From assembly GCA_022843945.1 (NCBI GenBank), contig JALHMR010000005.1, forward strand, positions 1 through 64,000: a stretch of DNA of 64,000 nucleotides, written 5' to 3'. Shown piece after piece: positions 1-7,168 of this stretch (positions within the stretch are counted from its first letter, which is position 1; each line of letters starts with the position of its first letter). The notes under the pieces are model-generated. The model searched no databases, was not told the origin of the DNA, and saw only the letters and a program-made list of their open reading frames with translations. The position numbers were made by a program, and so were the translations under genes. Source of the DNA: Rhodospirillaceae bacterium (GTDB lineage: Bacteria > Pseudomonadota > Alphaproteobacteria > CACIAM-22H2).

Positions 1-1
1 C

Positions 2-91
2 GTCGCGGTCGCCCGAAAGCTGCTCGTTCTCGCCAACGCCCTCGTCAAACACGACCGTCTCTATGATCCCAATCACCAGCCCGGCTCTTGA
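2..91 (+). CDS. C-terminal end of a gene entering from the left, IS110-like transposase tail
   Basis: An open frame runs from the window edge to a TGA at 89-91 and encodes 29 residues including RKLLVLANALVKHDRLYD. IS110/IS116/IS902 transposases commonly end with a similar 'RKLLVLANALL' helix followed by a short tail, so this may be the end of such a transposase. Only the last few percent of the protein is visible. The assignment rests on one short motif and would be settled by the sequence to the left. Confidence 0.35.
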   Translation, partial: VAVARKLLVLANALVKHDRLYDPNHQPGS

Positions 92-104
92 CGACCAATA
101 CAGT

Positions 105-183
105 CGCCGGATCGCGCGGCCTCGGAAGGCCGCTTGTCCGGGGTGACAATGGGAGTCTTCGGCCGCCGCTTGGCCGGATGACA
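105..183. repeat. Dispersed intergenic repeat (GCTTGTCCGGGGTGAC family)
   Basis: The stretch contains 'GCTTGTCCGGGGTGAC' and ends 'GCCGGATGACAG'. Near-identical strings recur in other gene-free stretches at about 4138-4158 and 9961-9981, and in reverse complement near 1094-1105. It lies between the transposase tail and the end of the Nudix gene and has no ORF of its own. Its role is unknown; it belongs to a set of short multicopy intergenic elements. Confidence 0.6.
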
Positions 184-189
184 GAAAGT

Positions 190-1035
190 TTACCGCTTCA
201 ACCCTTGGCAGATCTCGACATAGTCCGGGTGATCGGGCGGCAGCAGGCCGTGGCGGACCAGGAAATCGATGATCACCAGGTTGCAGTTGAACTTGAACTC
301 CTGCGTGGTCTCGACGACCTCCGCCACCTTCTCGATCGGCCAGAGGAAGAACTCTTCGATCTCGCCGTCGGTGTTCTTCGGCGTGAAGCCCTCCGGCAGT
401 TCGAGGTCGTAGCAGAACTGCACGTCGGGCTTGAGGCCGTCGGAAGCCTCGAGCGTGTAGGTGATGCTGCCCACCGCGACCGCCTGGCGGGCCATCGCCT
501 CGGGGATGTTCGCCTCTTCCTGGCATTCCTTGATCAGGTTGTCGCGCAGCGAAATGCCGATCGGCTGGCCGCCGGCCACCGTGTTGTCGAGCATGCCGGG
601 ATAGGTGGGCTTGTCCTTCGCCCGGCGGCCGATCCACATATGGATGCCGTCCTTGCGGCGCACGTAGCCGTTCATGTGCACGCCGAAGGCGCGCACGCCG
701 AAAGCCGGGACGCCGGCGCGCTCCATCTGCAGGAAGGGCGGCTCGGAGAATTTTCGGGTCACCGGGTAGTACTCGTTGCGCCGGCCCTTGACGATGCCGT
801 CCTCCTCCAGCCGGCGCAGCACGTCGTCCATGGCCGCCGTGCGCGCCGAGAAGGTGGTGAAGCGCGGATGCAGGTGCACCGCGTCGTCCTCGATGACGAA
901 GCTGTCGCCCAGCTTCTTGAGCTGCGGCACCAGGTCGTGACGGATGCGCCCGACCCGGCAGCCATCGACCACCCAATGGCGGAAATGCTCCGGGTGCCAG
1001 ACGTTGTTCTCGTTGATGCGGTCGAGGAAGGACAT
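190..1035 (-). CDS. Nudix hydrolase with DUF4743 N-terminal domain
   Basis: This 281-residue protein has the two-part build of the DUF4743/Nudix family, related to the C-terminal part of eukaryotic thiamine pyrophosphokinase-type proteins. Residues about 10-125 form the DUF4743-like region. A Nudix box lies at about 155-177 (GGQPIG...LIKECQEEANI), with the metal-binding K-E-x-x-E-E core at 169-174. The first Glu of the classical GX5E motif is not obvious, as in relatives of this subgroup. It probably hydrolyses a nucleoside-diphosphate-linked compound; the substrate is unknown. Length matches the family and the ATG at 1035 is the natural start. Confidence 0.88.
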   Translation of the reverse strand: MSFLDRINENNVWHPEHFRHWVVDGCRVGRIRHDLVPQLKKLGDSFVIEDDAVHLHPRFTTFSARTAAMDDVLRRLEEDGIVKGRRNEYYPVTRKFSEPPFLQMERAGVPAFGVRAFGVHMNGYVRRKDGIHMWIGRRAKDKPTYPGMLDNTVAGGQPIGISLRDNLIKECQEEANIPEAMARQAVAVGSITYTLEASDGLKPDVQFCYDLELPEGFTPKNTDGEIEEFFLWPIEKVAEVVETTQEFKFNCNLVIIDFLVRHGLLPPDHPDYVEICQGLKR

Positions 1036-1089
1036 GCGGGGATACCGGCGTGGAGAGTGACAAGCTATAGATAACGGATGAGCCGCCTA

Positions 1090-1226
1090 AACGTCACCCC
1101 GGACAATTGCGCGTGATCGGGCCGCACCATCCAACTGTCACCCCCGCGAAAGCGGGGGTCCATTGCGCCGCCGGCACGATGGATCCCGGCTCGCGCCGCT
1201 GGCGCGGCTTGGCCGGGATGACAGTT
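1090..1226. repeat. Dispersed repeat with GNRA-tetraloop hairpin upstream of the barnase-like gene
   Basis: It contains a perfect 7-bp hairpin CCCCCGC-GAAA-GCGGGGG at 1141-1158 and the ending 'GGCCGGGATGACAG' that is common to this repeat class. It also carries a reverse-complement copy of the 'GTCCGGGGTGAC' unit at its left end. The repeat runs right into the downstream reading frame: the ATG of its 'GGGATGACAG' terminus (1218-1220) is the best start codon for the RNase gene. Confidence 0.65.
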
Positions 1227-1643
1227 GTGCTTGTGGTGGCGCTGTTTCTCTCGACGGCCGCCCTCGCCTTCTCCGGCGACGCGCTGCGCGACTTCGCCCG
1301 CCACGCCGGCCTGTCCCAGGCGGATGCCTTCGCCGAGACCGTCACCGCCCTGCGCGACACCAAGGCCCTGCCGAAGCACTACCTCAGCAAGCGCGAGGCC
1401 GGGCAGCTCGGCTGGAAGCCGGGCCAGGACCTCTGCCGCGTGGCGCCCGGCAAGGCCATCGGCGGCGACCGCTTCCACAATCGCGAGCAGCGCGTGCCGC
1501 AGGCCGTCGGCCGGCTGTGGTTCGAGGCCGATCTCGATTACGCCTGCGGCAAGCGCGGCGCAAGGCGGCTGGTCTGGTCGAATGACGGCCTGATCTACGT
1601 CACCACCGATCACTACGGCACGTTCAAGGAGGTGCCGAAATGA
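1218..1643 (+). CDS. Barnase-type secreted ribonuclease
   Basis: From the ATG at 1218 the protein is 141 residues: a signal peptide (about 1-19, hydrophobic core then ALA-FS) followed by a microbial RNase domain like Bacillus barnase. The match includes LPKHYLSKREA, VAPGKAIGGD and TTDHYGTF. Catalytic residues keep exact barnase spacing: Glu103 (barnase E73), Arg113 (R83), Arg117 (R87) and His132 (H102). It should cleave RNA, probably after G, outside the cytoplasm or in competitors. A longer in-frame start at 1107 would only translate the intergenic repeat, so it was not used. A barstar-like inhibitor gene follows at 1825, as expected for a toxic RNase. Confidence 0.92.
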   Translation: MTVVLVVALFLSTAALAFSGDALRDFARHAGLSQADAFAETVTALRDTKALPKHYLSKREAGQLGWKPGQDLCRVAPGKAIGGDRFHNREQRVPQAVGRLWFEADLDYACGKRGARRLVWSNDGLIYVTTDHYGTFKEVPK

Positions 1644-1649
1644 AGAACA

Positions 1650-1815
1650 ACCCTCATCCTGAGGAGCCGCCCGCCTTGATGACAAAGACACCCTTCGAGG
1701 CTCCCAGTCCTTTTCCTGGCGCGCGCAGCCGCCACACCAACCCTGCGCGCGCCAGAATAGTAAGCCGCTCGCACCTCAGGGTGAGGAAGCAAGGCGGGCG
1801 GCGTCTCGAAGGATG
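1650..1815. repeat. Dispersed repeat between RNase and inhibitor genes
   Basis: The left end reads CCTCATCCTGAGGAGC and the right end CTCAGGGTGAGG...CTCGAAGGATGG. These are the same building blocks seen at 6797-6868 and 7747-7855. The element separates the RNase gene from its inhibitor gene by about 170 bp. It supplies a GAAGGA sequence at 1808-1813 that can act as the ribosome-binding site of the inhibitor. Confidence 0.6.
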
Positions 1816-1824
1816 GCCACGTTC

Positions 1825-2094
1825 ATGACCACCGTCACCCTCACCGCCGCGCACGACACCATGGACGCGATCTACAGCGCGCTGCAGGACCAGCTCGACC
1901 TGCCGCGGCATTTCGGACGCAACCTCGATGCGCTCTACGACGTGCTGACGACCGACGTTGCCGGCCCGGTCGAGATCGTGTGGAAGGAGCACGCCTGGGC
2001 GAAGCCCAAGCTCGGCGCCAATTACGACCGGCTGGTCACGACGTTGCGCGACGTGGAGAACGAGCGTGAGGATTTCACTCTGGTTCTGAAATAA
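1825..2094 (+). CDS. Barstar-family ribonuclease inhibitor
   Basis: The protein is 89 residues from the ATG at 1825 (93 from the alternative ATG at 1813). The segment LDLPRHFGRNLDALYDVLT is the diagnostic barstar helix/loop that enters the barnase active site. The acidic character and C-terminal 'DFTLVLK' strand also fit the family. It should bind and neutralise the RNase encoded just upstream while that enzyme is still cytoplasmic. GAAGGA at 1808-1813 serves the 1825 start. Confidence in the family is high; the exact start is uncertain by four codons. Confidence 0.92.
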   Translation: MTTVTLTAAHDTMDAIYSALQDQLDLPRHFGRNLDALYDVLTTDVAGPVEIVWKEHAWAKPKLGANYDRLVTTLRDVENEREDFTLVLK

Positions 2095-2155
2095 AGGGCT
2101 AGCGACACTATTTTATAGATCGCCGTGTCGACGCAGGTCGATCATTGCGCTCGGC

Positions 2156-3265
2156 TTAGCCCAGGAATTCTTCGGGCCAAAACTTGCCCCAGGCGTTCTC
2201 ATCATTTGGATCTATTTCGTTCCCATCTCGATCCATAAATCTAGCGCCACTACGGATAATGTGCGCGTATTGCTCATCGGTGGCTCTCGGCAAATGATGC
2301 CGCGTCATCCACGTGCCCTCAAACGTTGTTCCCGAAATATCCGCTTCTCGAAAATCGACCATATGAAGTTTAGCCCTGCTTAAATTGGCGCCCACCAAGC
2401 TAGCTCCAGTAAAATTCGCCCCTGTAAGGTAAGCCTCGTTCAGCGAGGCGCCATTGAGATTGGCGCCTTGAAAGTCACTCTTCTCGAACTCACCATGGTC
2501 CATATTCGCGTTCTGCAGATTACATCTGCGGAAATTAGTTTCCTGCGCGAAAGCCCTGCCCAGGTTAGCGTTTCGTAAATTTGAGTCTGAAAGCTTAGCA
2601 CGCGCTAGAATCGATCGGAAAAACGAGCAGCCTTCAAATTTTCCGGCTGAAAGGTTGGCGGCATAGAGATTACTCATCGTCAGATCGACCCGCTCTGGCA
2701 ATTCAACCGCCTCGCCATAGCCGAACCGTAGGATCTCAAGTATCGACGCGATATCCTCTCGCCTGGCAGGCGCGTCTTTGATGCTTTGCTTTTGTACCTC
2801 CTCCACAGTCTCCTTGATCTTCTTTGGGATAACTCGAAGTTCAGATCGGACGAAGGTGTTCAATACCCGAAAGGTCGATTTGCGCAGAACCGGCTCGATC
2901 TCACTTAGCTCCTTGAGCGTAACGACTGCGAAGACTCTCTTGTGGATGGGCGCGTTCGCTTCAGCCAGCAGCTCAACTGCCTTTAAATGCCTATCAACCC
3001 GATTTTTAAGGGTGCTTTCTTCTGCTTGTTTGAGTGACGCTTCTGAAGACCTTTGGGCAGCTAGAGCTGCCGTCAATTGAGCCTTCGAAGTTCGATCGGC
3101 GCTCCAAGCCCGCCACACTGCCAGAGGCAATCCGAGAAGCCCCAGTACGATAATGGCTACGTCTTTAAGATCCGCGCTGGGCAGCAGGGGCAGCGAGCGA
3201 ACGAGCGCCGCTCCCATCACAGCACCAGCAAGAAGTAGCGCTATCGCGCCTAAGGCCGCGCCCAT
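2156..3265 (-). CDS. Pentapeptide-repeat protein with N-terminal membrane anchors
   Basis: 369 residues. Two hydrophobic segments (about 3-25 and 34-52) are followed by a charged, coiled-coil-prone stretch (about 55-100) and an alpha-helical linker. A run of pentapeptide repeats (A(N/D)LXX: SNLYAANL, SNLRNANL, ANLNGASL, ANFTGASL and others) covers about 195-310. A short C-terminal tail holds 'DRDGNEIDPND'. The repeats should fold as a right-handed quadrilateral beta-helix facing the cytoplasm. No enzymatic motif is visible. Base composition is clearly lower in GC than the flanking genes, suggesting acquisition by transfer. The function is unknown. Confidence 0.85.
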   Translation of the reverse strand: MGAALGAIALLLAGAVMGAALVRSLPLLPSADLKDVAIIVLGLLGLPLAVWRAWSADRTSKAQLTAALAAQRSSEASLKQAEESTLKNRVDRHLKAVELLAEANAPIHKRVFAVVTLKELSEIEPVLRKSTFRVLNTFVRSELRVIPKKIKETVEEVQKQSIKDAPARREDIASILEILRFGYGEAVELPERVDLTMSNLYAANLSAGKFEGCSFFRSILARAKLSDSNLRNANLGRAFAQETNFRRCNLQNANMDHGEFEKSDFQGANLNGASLNEAYLTGANFTGASLVGANLSRAKLHMVDFREADISGTTFEGTWMTRHHLPRATDEQYAHIIRSGARFMDRDGNEIDPNDENAWGKFWPEEFLG

Positions 3266-3337
3266 CTAGGCCTCAACGTCCTGAATGCAGGCCATCTTCC
3301 CACATTCACCCGAGTCGTGGAAAATTGCGGCGCTTAT

Positions 3338-3949
3338 CTACCCTTTGATCCACGTCTCCGAAAACGCGAGCATCGCCGTGGTGATGGTGCGGCCGGCGAT
3401 GTCGCGCGGCACGGGCTTGCCCTTCAGCTTCCGGCCGTTGACCGTAATGGTCGCGTCGCTGCAGGGCACGAACAAGCTTGGCATATAATGCTTGCCGGTC
3501 GCCGACTTGTCGGGCGGGAAGGCGAAGCAGAAGGGCTCGCCCAGGCCGCTCCAGGTCAGCACCACCTTGGTCGCGCCGGCGGTCACCGTCTCGCTGTATT
3601 TCTTGCGCGCATCGCCCGAGGCCGCGACCTTGCTCAGCTTTTTGTACTGCGCCGAGGCGAGGCCGGGTTGCCCGCGCATGGCGCCGAAATGCGCGCAGAA
3701 ATCCGAGACCAGAAAGCGCGCCAGCTTCTCGTTGTCGTGCAGCACGAGGTTGGGCCGGTCTTTTGCGGGTTTGGCCTCGCCCGGCGACTGCAGCAGCACC
3801 AGCGCGTGGCCGGCGCCGTAAGGCGAGAGCACGACACGGAAGAAGCTGGCCAACGCCGTGAACGGCCCGTCCGGGCGCTCCTTGAGCGAGATGCCCGGGT
3901 TCTCGCCCGACCACTCGACGGTGCCGGGAAACTGGATGATGTCGGCCAT
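3338..3949 (-). CDS. Conserved hypothetical protein
   Basis: A 203-residue protein with no signal peptide or membrane segment. It starts MADIIQFPGTVEW; the ATG is preceded on its strand by a GGGGGAGGACACC ribosome site. Composition and codon usage match the high-GC host. I recognise no catalytic motif. Short hydrophobic beta-like stretches (FFRVVLSPYGAGHALVLLQ; TKVVLTWSGL) suggest a mixed alpha/beta soluble fold. It stands alone between the pentapeptide-repeat gene and a repeat block. Confidence 0.7.
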   Translation of the reverse strand: MADIIQFPGTVEWSGENPGISLKERPDGPFTALASFFRVVLSPYGAGHALVLLQSPGEAKPAKDRPNLVLHDNEKLARFLVSDFCAHFGAMRGQPGLASAQYKKLSKVAASGDARKKYSETVTAGATKVVLTWSGLGEPFCFAFPPDKSATGKHYMPSLFVPCSDATITVNGRKLKGKPVPRDIAGRTITTAMLAFSETWIKG

Positions 3950-3984
3950 GGTGTCCTCCCCCTGATTGGTTGGGGGGAGGATAG

Positions 3985-4175
3985 CGGCTTATGCCCCTCT
4001 CCGCACGAAGTGGGGAGAGGGAGGGGCCCGTCACCGCAGGTGACGGGAGGGTGAGGTGTCGTGCCGCCGGACCACCTCACCCGGCTCGCTGCCGCTCGCC
4101 ACCCTCTCCCCCGCCTTGCGGCGGAGAGGGTTAGGCTTGCCGCTTGTCCGGGGTGACGACCGTTCTTATTGCAGG
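3985..4175. repeat. Cluster of dispersed repeats
   Basis: This gene-free stretch holds several imperfect inverted repeats. 'CCCCTCTCCGC...GTGGGGAGAGGG' and 'CACCCTCTCCCCCGCC...GGCGGAGAGGGT' frame 'GTCACCGCAGGTGACGGGAGGGTGAGG'. A 'GCTTGTCCGGGGTGAC' unit follows at 4142-4157. This is the same repeat vocabulary as at 105-183, 1090-1226 and 9870-9985. Confidence 0.55.
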
Positions 4176-4181
4176 CCGCCG

Positions 4182-4976
4182 TTACTTCTTCATCAGCCGC
4201 GCCACCTCCCGCTTCAGCTCCAGCACCTCGACCGGCGCCTCGGGCCAGTTGTCCTCCCAGCAGACGATGAGGTCGCAGCCCTTCGGATGGTGCGCATGAA
4301 CATGGAAGTTGCGGCTGCGATGCTCGAACTCGATGCGCACGCGCTGCCAGCCGCCGTCGACGCGCCGCCGGCCGGCGGCGTCGGGAAAGCCGGGGCCGAG
4401 GCTCTCCAGGACGAAGCCGAGCTCCTCCGCCACCAGGCCGAACAGGAAGATCACCGCCGATTCGCTGGTCGGCGCATGATCCAGCGCGCGGAAGCGCAGC
4501 AGCTCGCCGCAGGATGGCAGGCGCTGGATCGGCGCCACCGGATGCGCCGCGCAGTAACCGCGTAGGGCCGCCAGATGCGGGGCGTCCGGTTCCTGCCGTT
4601 CCAGCCAGTCGCGTAGCACCACCAGCGCCCGCTTCCAGCCCTTCCAGCGGCCGACGATCGCTCGCCGGTGCCGGCGGACCAGCGGTGCTTCGCCCAGGCG
4701 CTCGACCGCGCCGCCGACCGCAGTCAGCCCGTCGCGCAGGATCTTCAGCAGGTCTTCGTCCGTCCGCCCCGGCCCGGTATGTCCGCTCATCAGGCCGGCC
4801 GCCCGAATCAGCTCGTCGTAGGTGCCGCCCACCAGGCGGGCGGTGCGGCGCGAGAAGCCGGTCGCCCGGCAGAACTCGTCGCGCCGGGGGCGGCGGCCCA
4901 GGCGCAGGGCCAGGCCCTGCAGCGCCGCTATTGCTGCCGCGCGCGTCTCTTCGATAGCGTCGGGCCTCATAGACAT
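4182..4976 (-). CDS. Homing-endonuclease-associated-repeat protein with a PD-(D/E)XK-like nuclease domain
   Basis: 264 residues. Two helical repeats of the homing-endonuclease-associated type are visible: about 9-62 (LGRRPRRDEFCRATG ... TYDELIRAAGL) and about 72-122 (VERLGEAPLVRRHRRAIVGRWKGWKRAL). These are DNA-binding modules. The C-terminal part (about 170-255) contains FPDA (198-201), RIEFE (214-218) and CDLIVCWEDNWP (234-245), with the spacing and hydrophobic strands of a PD-(D/E)XK nuclease core. It is likely a DNA-binding nuclease; its target and biological role are unknown. There is no ribosome site; the start overlaps the palindrome at 4970-4984. Confidence 0.75.
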   Translation of the reverse strand: MSMRPDAIEETRAAAIAALQGLALRLGRRPRRDEFCRATGFSRRTARLVGGTYDELIRAAGLMSGHTGPGRTDEDLLKILRDGLTAVGGAVERLGEAPLVRRHRRAIVGRWKGWKRALVVLRDWLERQEPDAPHLAALRGYCAAHPVAPIQRLPSCGELLRFRALDHAPTSESAVIFLFGLVAEELGFVLESLGPGFPDAAGRRRVDGGWQRVRIEFEHRSRNFHVHAHHPKGCDLIVCWEDNWPEAPVEVLELKREVARLMKK

Positions 4977-4984
4977 TATGTCTA
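4970..4984. promoter_or_regulatory. Perfect 15-bp palindrome over the start of the nuclease gene
   Basis: TAGACATTATGTCTA is a perfect palindrome (7-1-7) covering the start codon of the 4182-4976 gene. A related TAGACA-TT-TGTCTA occurs at 6761-6774 and a half-site at 5021-5027. It is a candidate operator, possibly for autoregulation. The regulator is unknown. Confidence 0.4.
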
Positions 4985-5018
4985 AAATGGGCCGGCTTTG
5001 TCCCCTGTCCAGCTTTCA

Positions 5019-5054
5019 AAATGTCTATAGAGGCGATTATCCCGGACTTGACTT
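5019..5054. repeat. Left terminal inverted repeat of the IS1595-type element
   Basis: 36 bases beginning AAATGTCTATAGAGGCGATT and ending GGACTTGACTT. They are identical to the reverse complement of 6734-6769. The next base on either side does not pair, so the repeat is exactly 36 bp. Confidence 0.9.
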
Positions 5055-5121
5055 GTCCGGGAGTACCCCACTATAGGCAACCGGGGGTAGCTTTATCCCC
5101 GCAACCTGTAGGGGGGTCGTC

Positions 5122-5694
5122 ATGGACATATGGTCTGCCGTCGATATCGGCGCCACATTTGGGCTCGGTGCTTGGGGTGCTTACATGACCCTGAGGCCGC
5201 TGAAGGATGGCACTCCCGATCACAAGGTGAACCGGGTGCTTGCGGTTTTCATGATCCTCGCGCTGGCTTCGGTAGCCGCGAAGTACCAACAGGATGCGGC
5301 GCTTGAGACCAAGATCACGGGCGGCGACAGCTACTGCTTTATTAGCGTAGGGGGCACGACACCGACCGGAGAGGCGCTTGTCACGCTGGCCAACACAACC
5401 GGCCCCATTCCTTACGTCCGCTGGGGCTTCTATCAGCTACAGGACGGCAATAAAGTCCCGCTCGACAATTGGTCATCGCCTCAGCCGTGCCTAAAGACAA
5501 CGGTTCTCTTACGGCAACCCCGCGCTGAAGGCGAGTATGTCATCGACTTCAACGGCAGCAATGGCGTTTGGAGCAGCTGGCTCACGCTAAAAAGGGATGG
5601 GGATACCCTGGTCGAAACGCGCCGCGTCGTTCGCGACGACGGGACGGTTCTGTCCCCCGAGCAATCATTTTCTCATCGGATAGCGGGGAGGTAA
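5122..5694 (+). CDS. Passenger gene of the IS1595-type element, predicted membrane protein
   Basis: 190 residues. Two hydrophobic segments near the N-terminus (about 7-25 and 38-56) precede a soluble domain of beta-rich character with Cys72 and Cys123 (SYCFISVGG; QPCLKTTVLL). No known domain is recognised. The gene lies wholly inside the inverted repeats and points toward the transposase gene with a 74-bp gap, so it is cargo. Its start at 5122 follows GGGGGG at 5111-5116. Whether it benefits the host or the element is not visible. Confidence 0.72.
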   Translation: MDIWSAVDIGATFGLGAWGAYMTLRPLKDGTPDHKVNRVLAVFMILALASVAAKYQQDAALETKITGGDSYCFISVGGTTPTGEALVTLANTTGPIPYVRWGFYQLQDGNKVPLDNWSSPQPCLKTTVLLRQPRAEGEYVIDFNGSNGVWSSWLTLKRDGDTLVETRRVVRDDGTVLSPEQSFSHRIAGR

Positions 5695-5768
5695 TGGCAA
5701 CTCCAGTTGCTCCGGTCCGCGTGGCGTCGCCCCATCTGGTGGCTGAGGCGGACGCCAATCTTTGCGCC

Positions 5769-6680
5769 TCAGCATTTTGCTATAGCCGCTCCAAAGATGT
5801 CGTCGTTGTCGCGGTTGTTGTAGCGGAATTCAAACTCCGCGACGTAGAGCGGCAGATACTTGGCGCTGACCTTGTGGAACGTGCCGACGATGCCGCGCTT
5901 GAGGATGCTCCAGAAGCCCTCAATCGTGTTGGTGTGAACCGCGCCGACAACGTATTCGCCCTTCCGGTGGCGCACGAACTTGTGCGGGTAGATCGTGCCG
6001 AGATCGCGGTAGCCCCAAGCCTCGTCGCTCGCCAGAAGGCTGACCTTCTCGGAAACGGCGCTGCGAACGAACTGGCTGATATGCTCGCCGCGGACGCTCT
6101 CGATAACGCGGGCAACCACGTTGCCCTTGCGCGAGACAGCGCCAGCGACAATCGCCTTGCCGCCGGGGCCGCCCTTACGACCGCTGCGGCCACCATGCTT
6201 GTTGATCGCCTTGCCGCCAACGTAAGTCTCGTCAACCTCGACGATGCCCATAAGCTTCACGAATTCCTTGTCGCGCATCGCGGCCCGGATGCGGTGGCAC
6301 ATATACCAAGCCGTCTTGTAGCTACCGAAGCCCATGTACCGCTTCACCTGAAGGGCGCTGATGCCCTTCTTGCTGGTGACCATGAGGTGAATGACCTTGA
6401 ACCACTCGGTCAGGTCCACGTTCGTGTTCTCAAAGATCGTCCCGACGAGATGAGAGAAGCGATAGGAAGTCTGGTCGGCGCAGTCGTAGCACTGCCAGCG
6501 GAACGGCATGGTCGTGAGTTCGCCAACGTTGACCGATCCGCAGCGGGGGCAATGGACGCCGGTCGGCCAGCGGCGGCAGACGAGGTAGCGGTCGCAAGCC
6601 TCTTCGTTCGGGAAAGCCGCCTTAAACTGGGCGTCCGTCATCTGCTTGATCGGCTTACGTGTTTTCCGGGTCTTGGCCAT
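5769..6680 (-). CDS. IS1595-family transposase
   Basis: 303 residues. It has the family's N-terminal zinc ribbon (Cys44-x2-Cys47, Cys64-x2-Cys67) and helical linker. The catalytic core includes Asp150 (VEVDETYVGG), Asp219 (LASDEAWGY) and a terminal NTIEGFW (Asn251, Glu254) in the place of the third catalytic residue. The basic linker GGRSGRKGGPGGKA follows the first Asp as usual. Length is normal and the frame is intact, so the element may be active. It is transcribed from the right end of the element inward. Confidence 0.95.
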   Translation of the reverse strand: MAKTRKTRKPIKQMTDAQFKAAFPNEEACDRYLVCRRWPTGVHCPRCGSVNVGELTTMPFRWQCYDCADQTSYRFSHLVGTIFENTNVDLTEWFKVIHLMVTSKKGISALQVKRYMGFGSYKTAWYMCHRIRAAMRDKEFVKLMGIVEVDETYVGGKAINKHGGRSGRKGGPGGKAIVAGAVSRKGNVVARVIESVRGEHISQFVRSAVSEKVSLLASDEAWGYRDLGTIYPHKFVRHRKGEYVVGAVHTNTIEGFWSILKRGIVGTFHKVSAKYLPLYVAEFEFRYNNRDNDDIFGAAIAKC

Positions 6681-6733
6681 GCCTGCTAGCTCCTATCCAA
6701 CCTTGAGCTTGAACATAGCCGTTCCCGGCCAAG

Positions 6734-6769
6734 AAGTCAAGTCCGGGATAATCGCCTCTATAGACATTT
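6734..6769. repeat. Right terminal inverted repeat of the IS1595-type element
   Basis: The reverse complement is identical over all 36 bases to 5019-5054. It lies 53 bp upstream of the transposase start codon. The flanking TGTCTA at 6769-6774 extends it into the palindrome TAGACA-TT-TGTCTA. Confidence 0.9.
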
Positions 6770-6796
6770 GTCTACTCGCCGCCGGCGGGCCGCCGT

Positions 6797-6868
6797 TTGA
6801 CATCCTTCGAGAGCCTCAGGATGAGGTTTGTTCTCAGGAGCCTCACCCTGAGGCTCTCGAAGGGTGAG
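6797..6868. repeat. Dispersed inverted repeat (CCTTCGAGAGCCTCAGGATGAGG type)
   Basis: CATCCTTCGAGAGCCTCAGG on the left and CCTGAGGCTCTCGAAGGGTG on the right form an imperfect inverted repeat around 'ATGAGGTTTGTTCTCAGGAGCCTCA'. The same units occur at 1650-1815 and 7747-7855. Confidence 0.6.
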
Positions 6869-6920
6869 GTCGATAGGAGCCCGCCTTGTTTCGCTCAAAA
6901 CCCTGCCTATAGTGGCCAGC

Positions 6921-7148
6921 ATGCAGATTCTCCTCGCCGTCCTCCCCTACCTGATCGGCCTCGGCCTGATCGGCGTGGTGATCACCTTGCTCACCGGCCT
7001 GACCACGCTCGGCAGCGGCGAGGGCGGCACGGACGGCATGGACAAGCGGCGGCGCAGCAACCGGCTGATGATGCTGCGCGTCGGCCTGCAGGCCGGGACG
7101 GTGGCGCTGGTCCTGCTCTACGTGGCGCTGATGCGCTGGGGTTCCTGA
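6921..7148 (+). CDS. HIG1-type twin transmembrane protein
   Basis: 75 residues from the ATG at 6921. There are two membrane helices (about 3-27 and 52-70) joined by a short polar loop with GSGEGGTDGMDKRRRSNRLM. This is the pattern of the 'twin transmembrane'/HIG1 small proteins that in alphaproteobacteria commonly precede a PduO-type adenosyltransferase gene, as here (20-bp gap). HIG1 relatives are linked to respiratory-complex assembly or stability; the role of this one is inferred only. An earlier in-frame ATG at 6864 would translate repeat sequence and was not used. Confidence 0.8.
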   Translation: MQILLAVLPYLIGLGLIGVVITLLTGLTTLGSGEGGTDGMDKRRRSNRLMMLRVGLQAGTVALVLLYVALMRWGS

Positions 7149-7168
7149 GGACCCCCAAGGAAACCCCG

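Larger units (their letters stand above)
5019..6769. mobile_element. IS1595-family insertion element with passenger gene
   Basis: A 1,751-bp element bounded by perfect 36-bp inverted repeats (5019-5054 and 6734-6769). It contains a transposase gene on the minus strand (5769-6680) and a convergent passenger gene on the plus strand (5122-5694). Passenger genes are known in some IS1595 subgroups. The IS1595 family usually makes 8-bp target duplications, but the eight bases outside each end (5011-5018, 6770-6777) do not match. The target repeat is therefore lost or the ends are defined differently. Confidence 0.82.

Noticed and set aside
5011-6777. A target-site duplication for the IS1595-type element
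   Set aside because: The eight bases outside each 36-bp end (AGCTTTCA and GTCTACTC) do not match; shifting the ends inward leaves only inverted, not direct, repeats.
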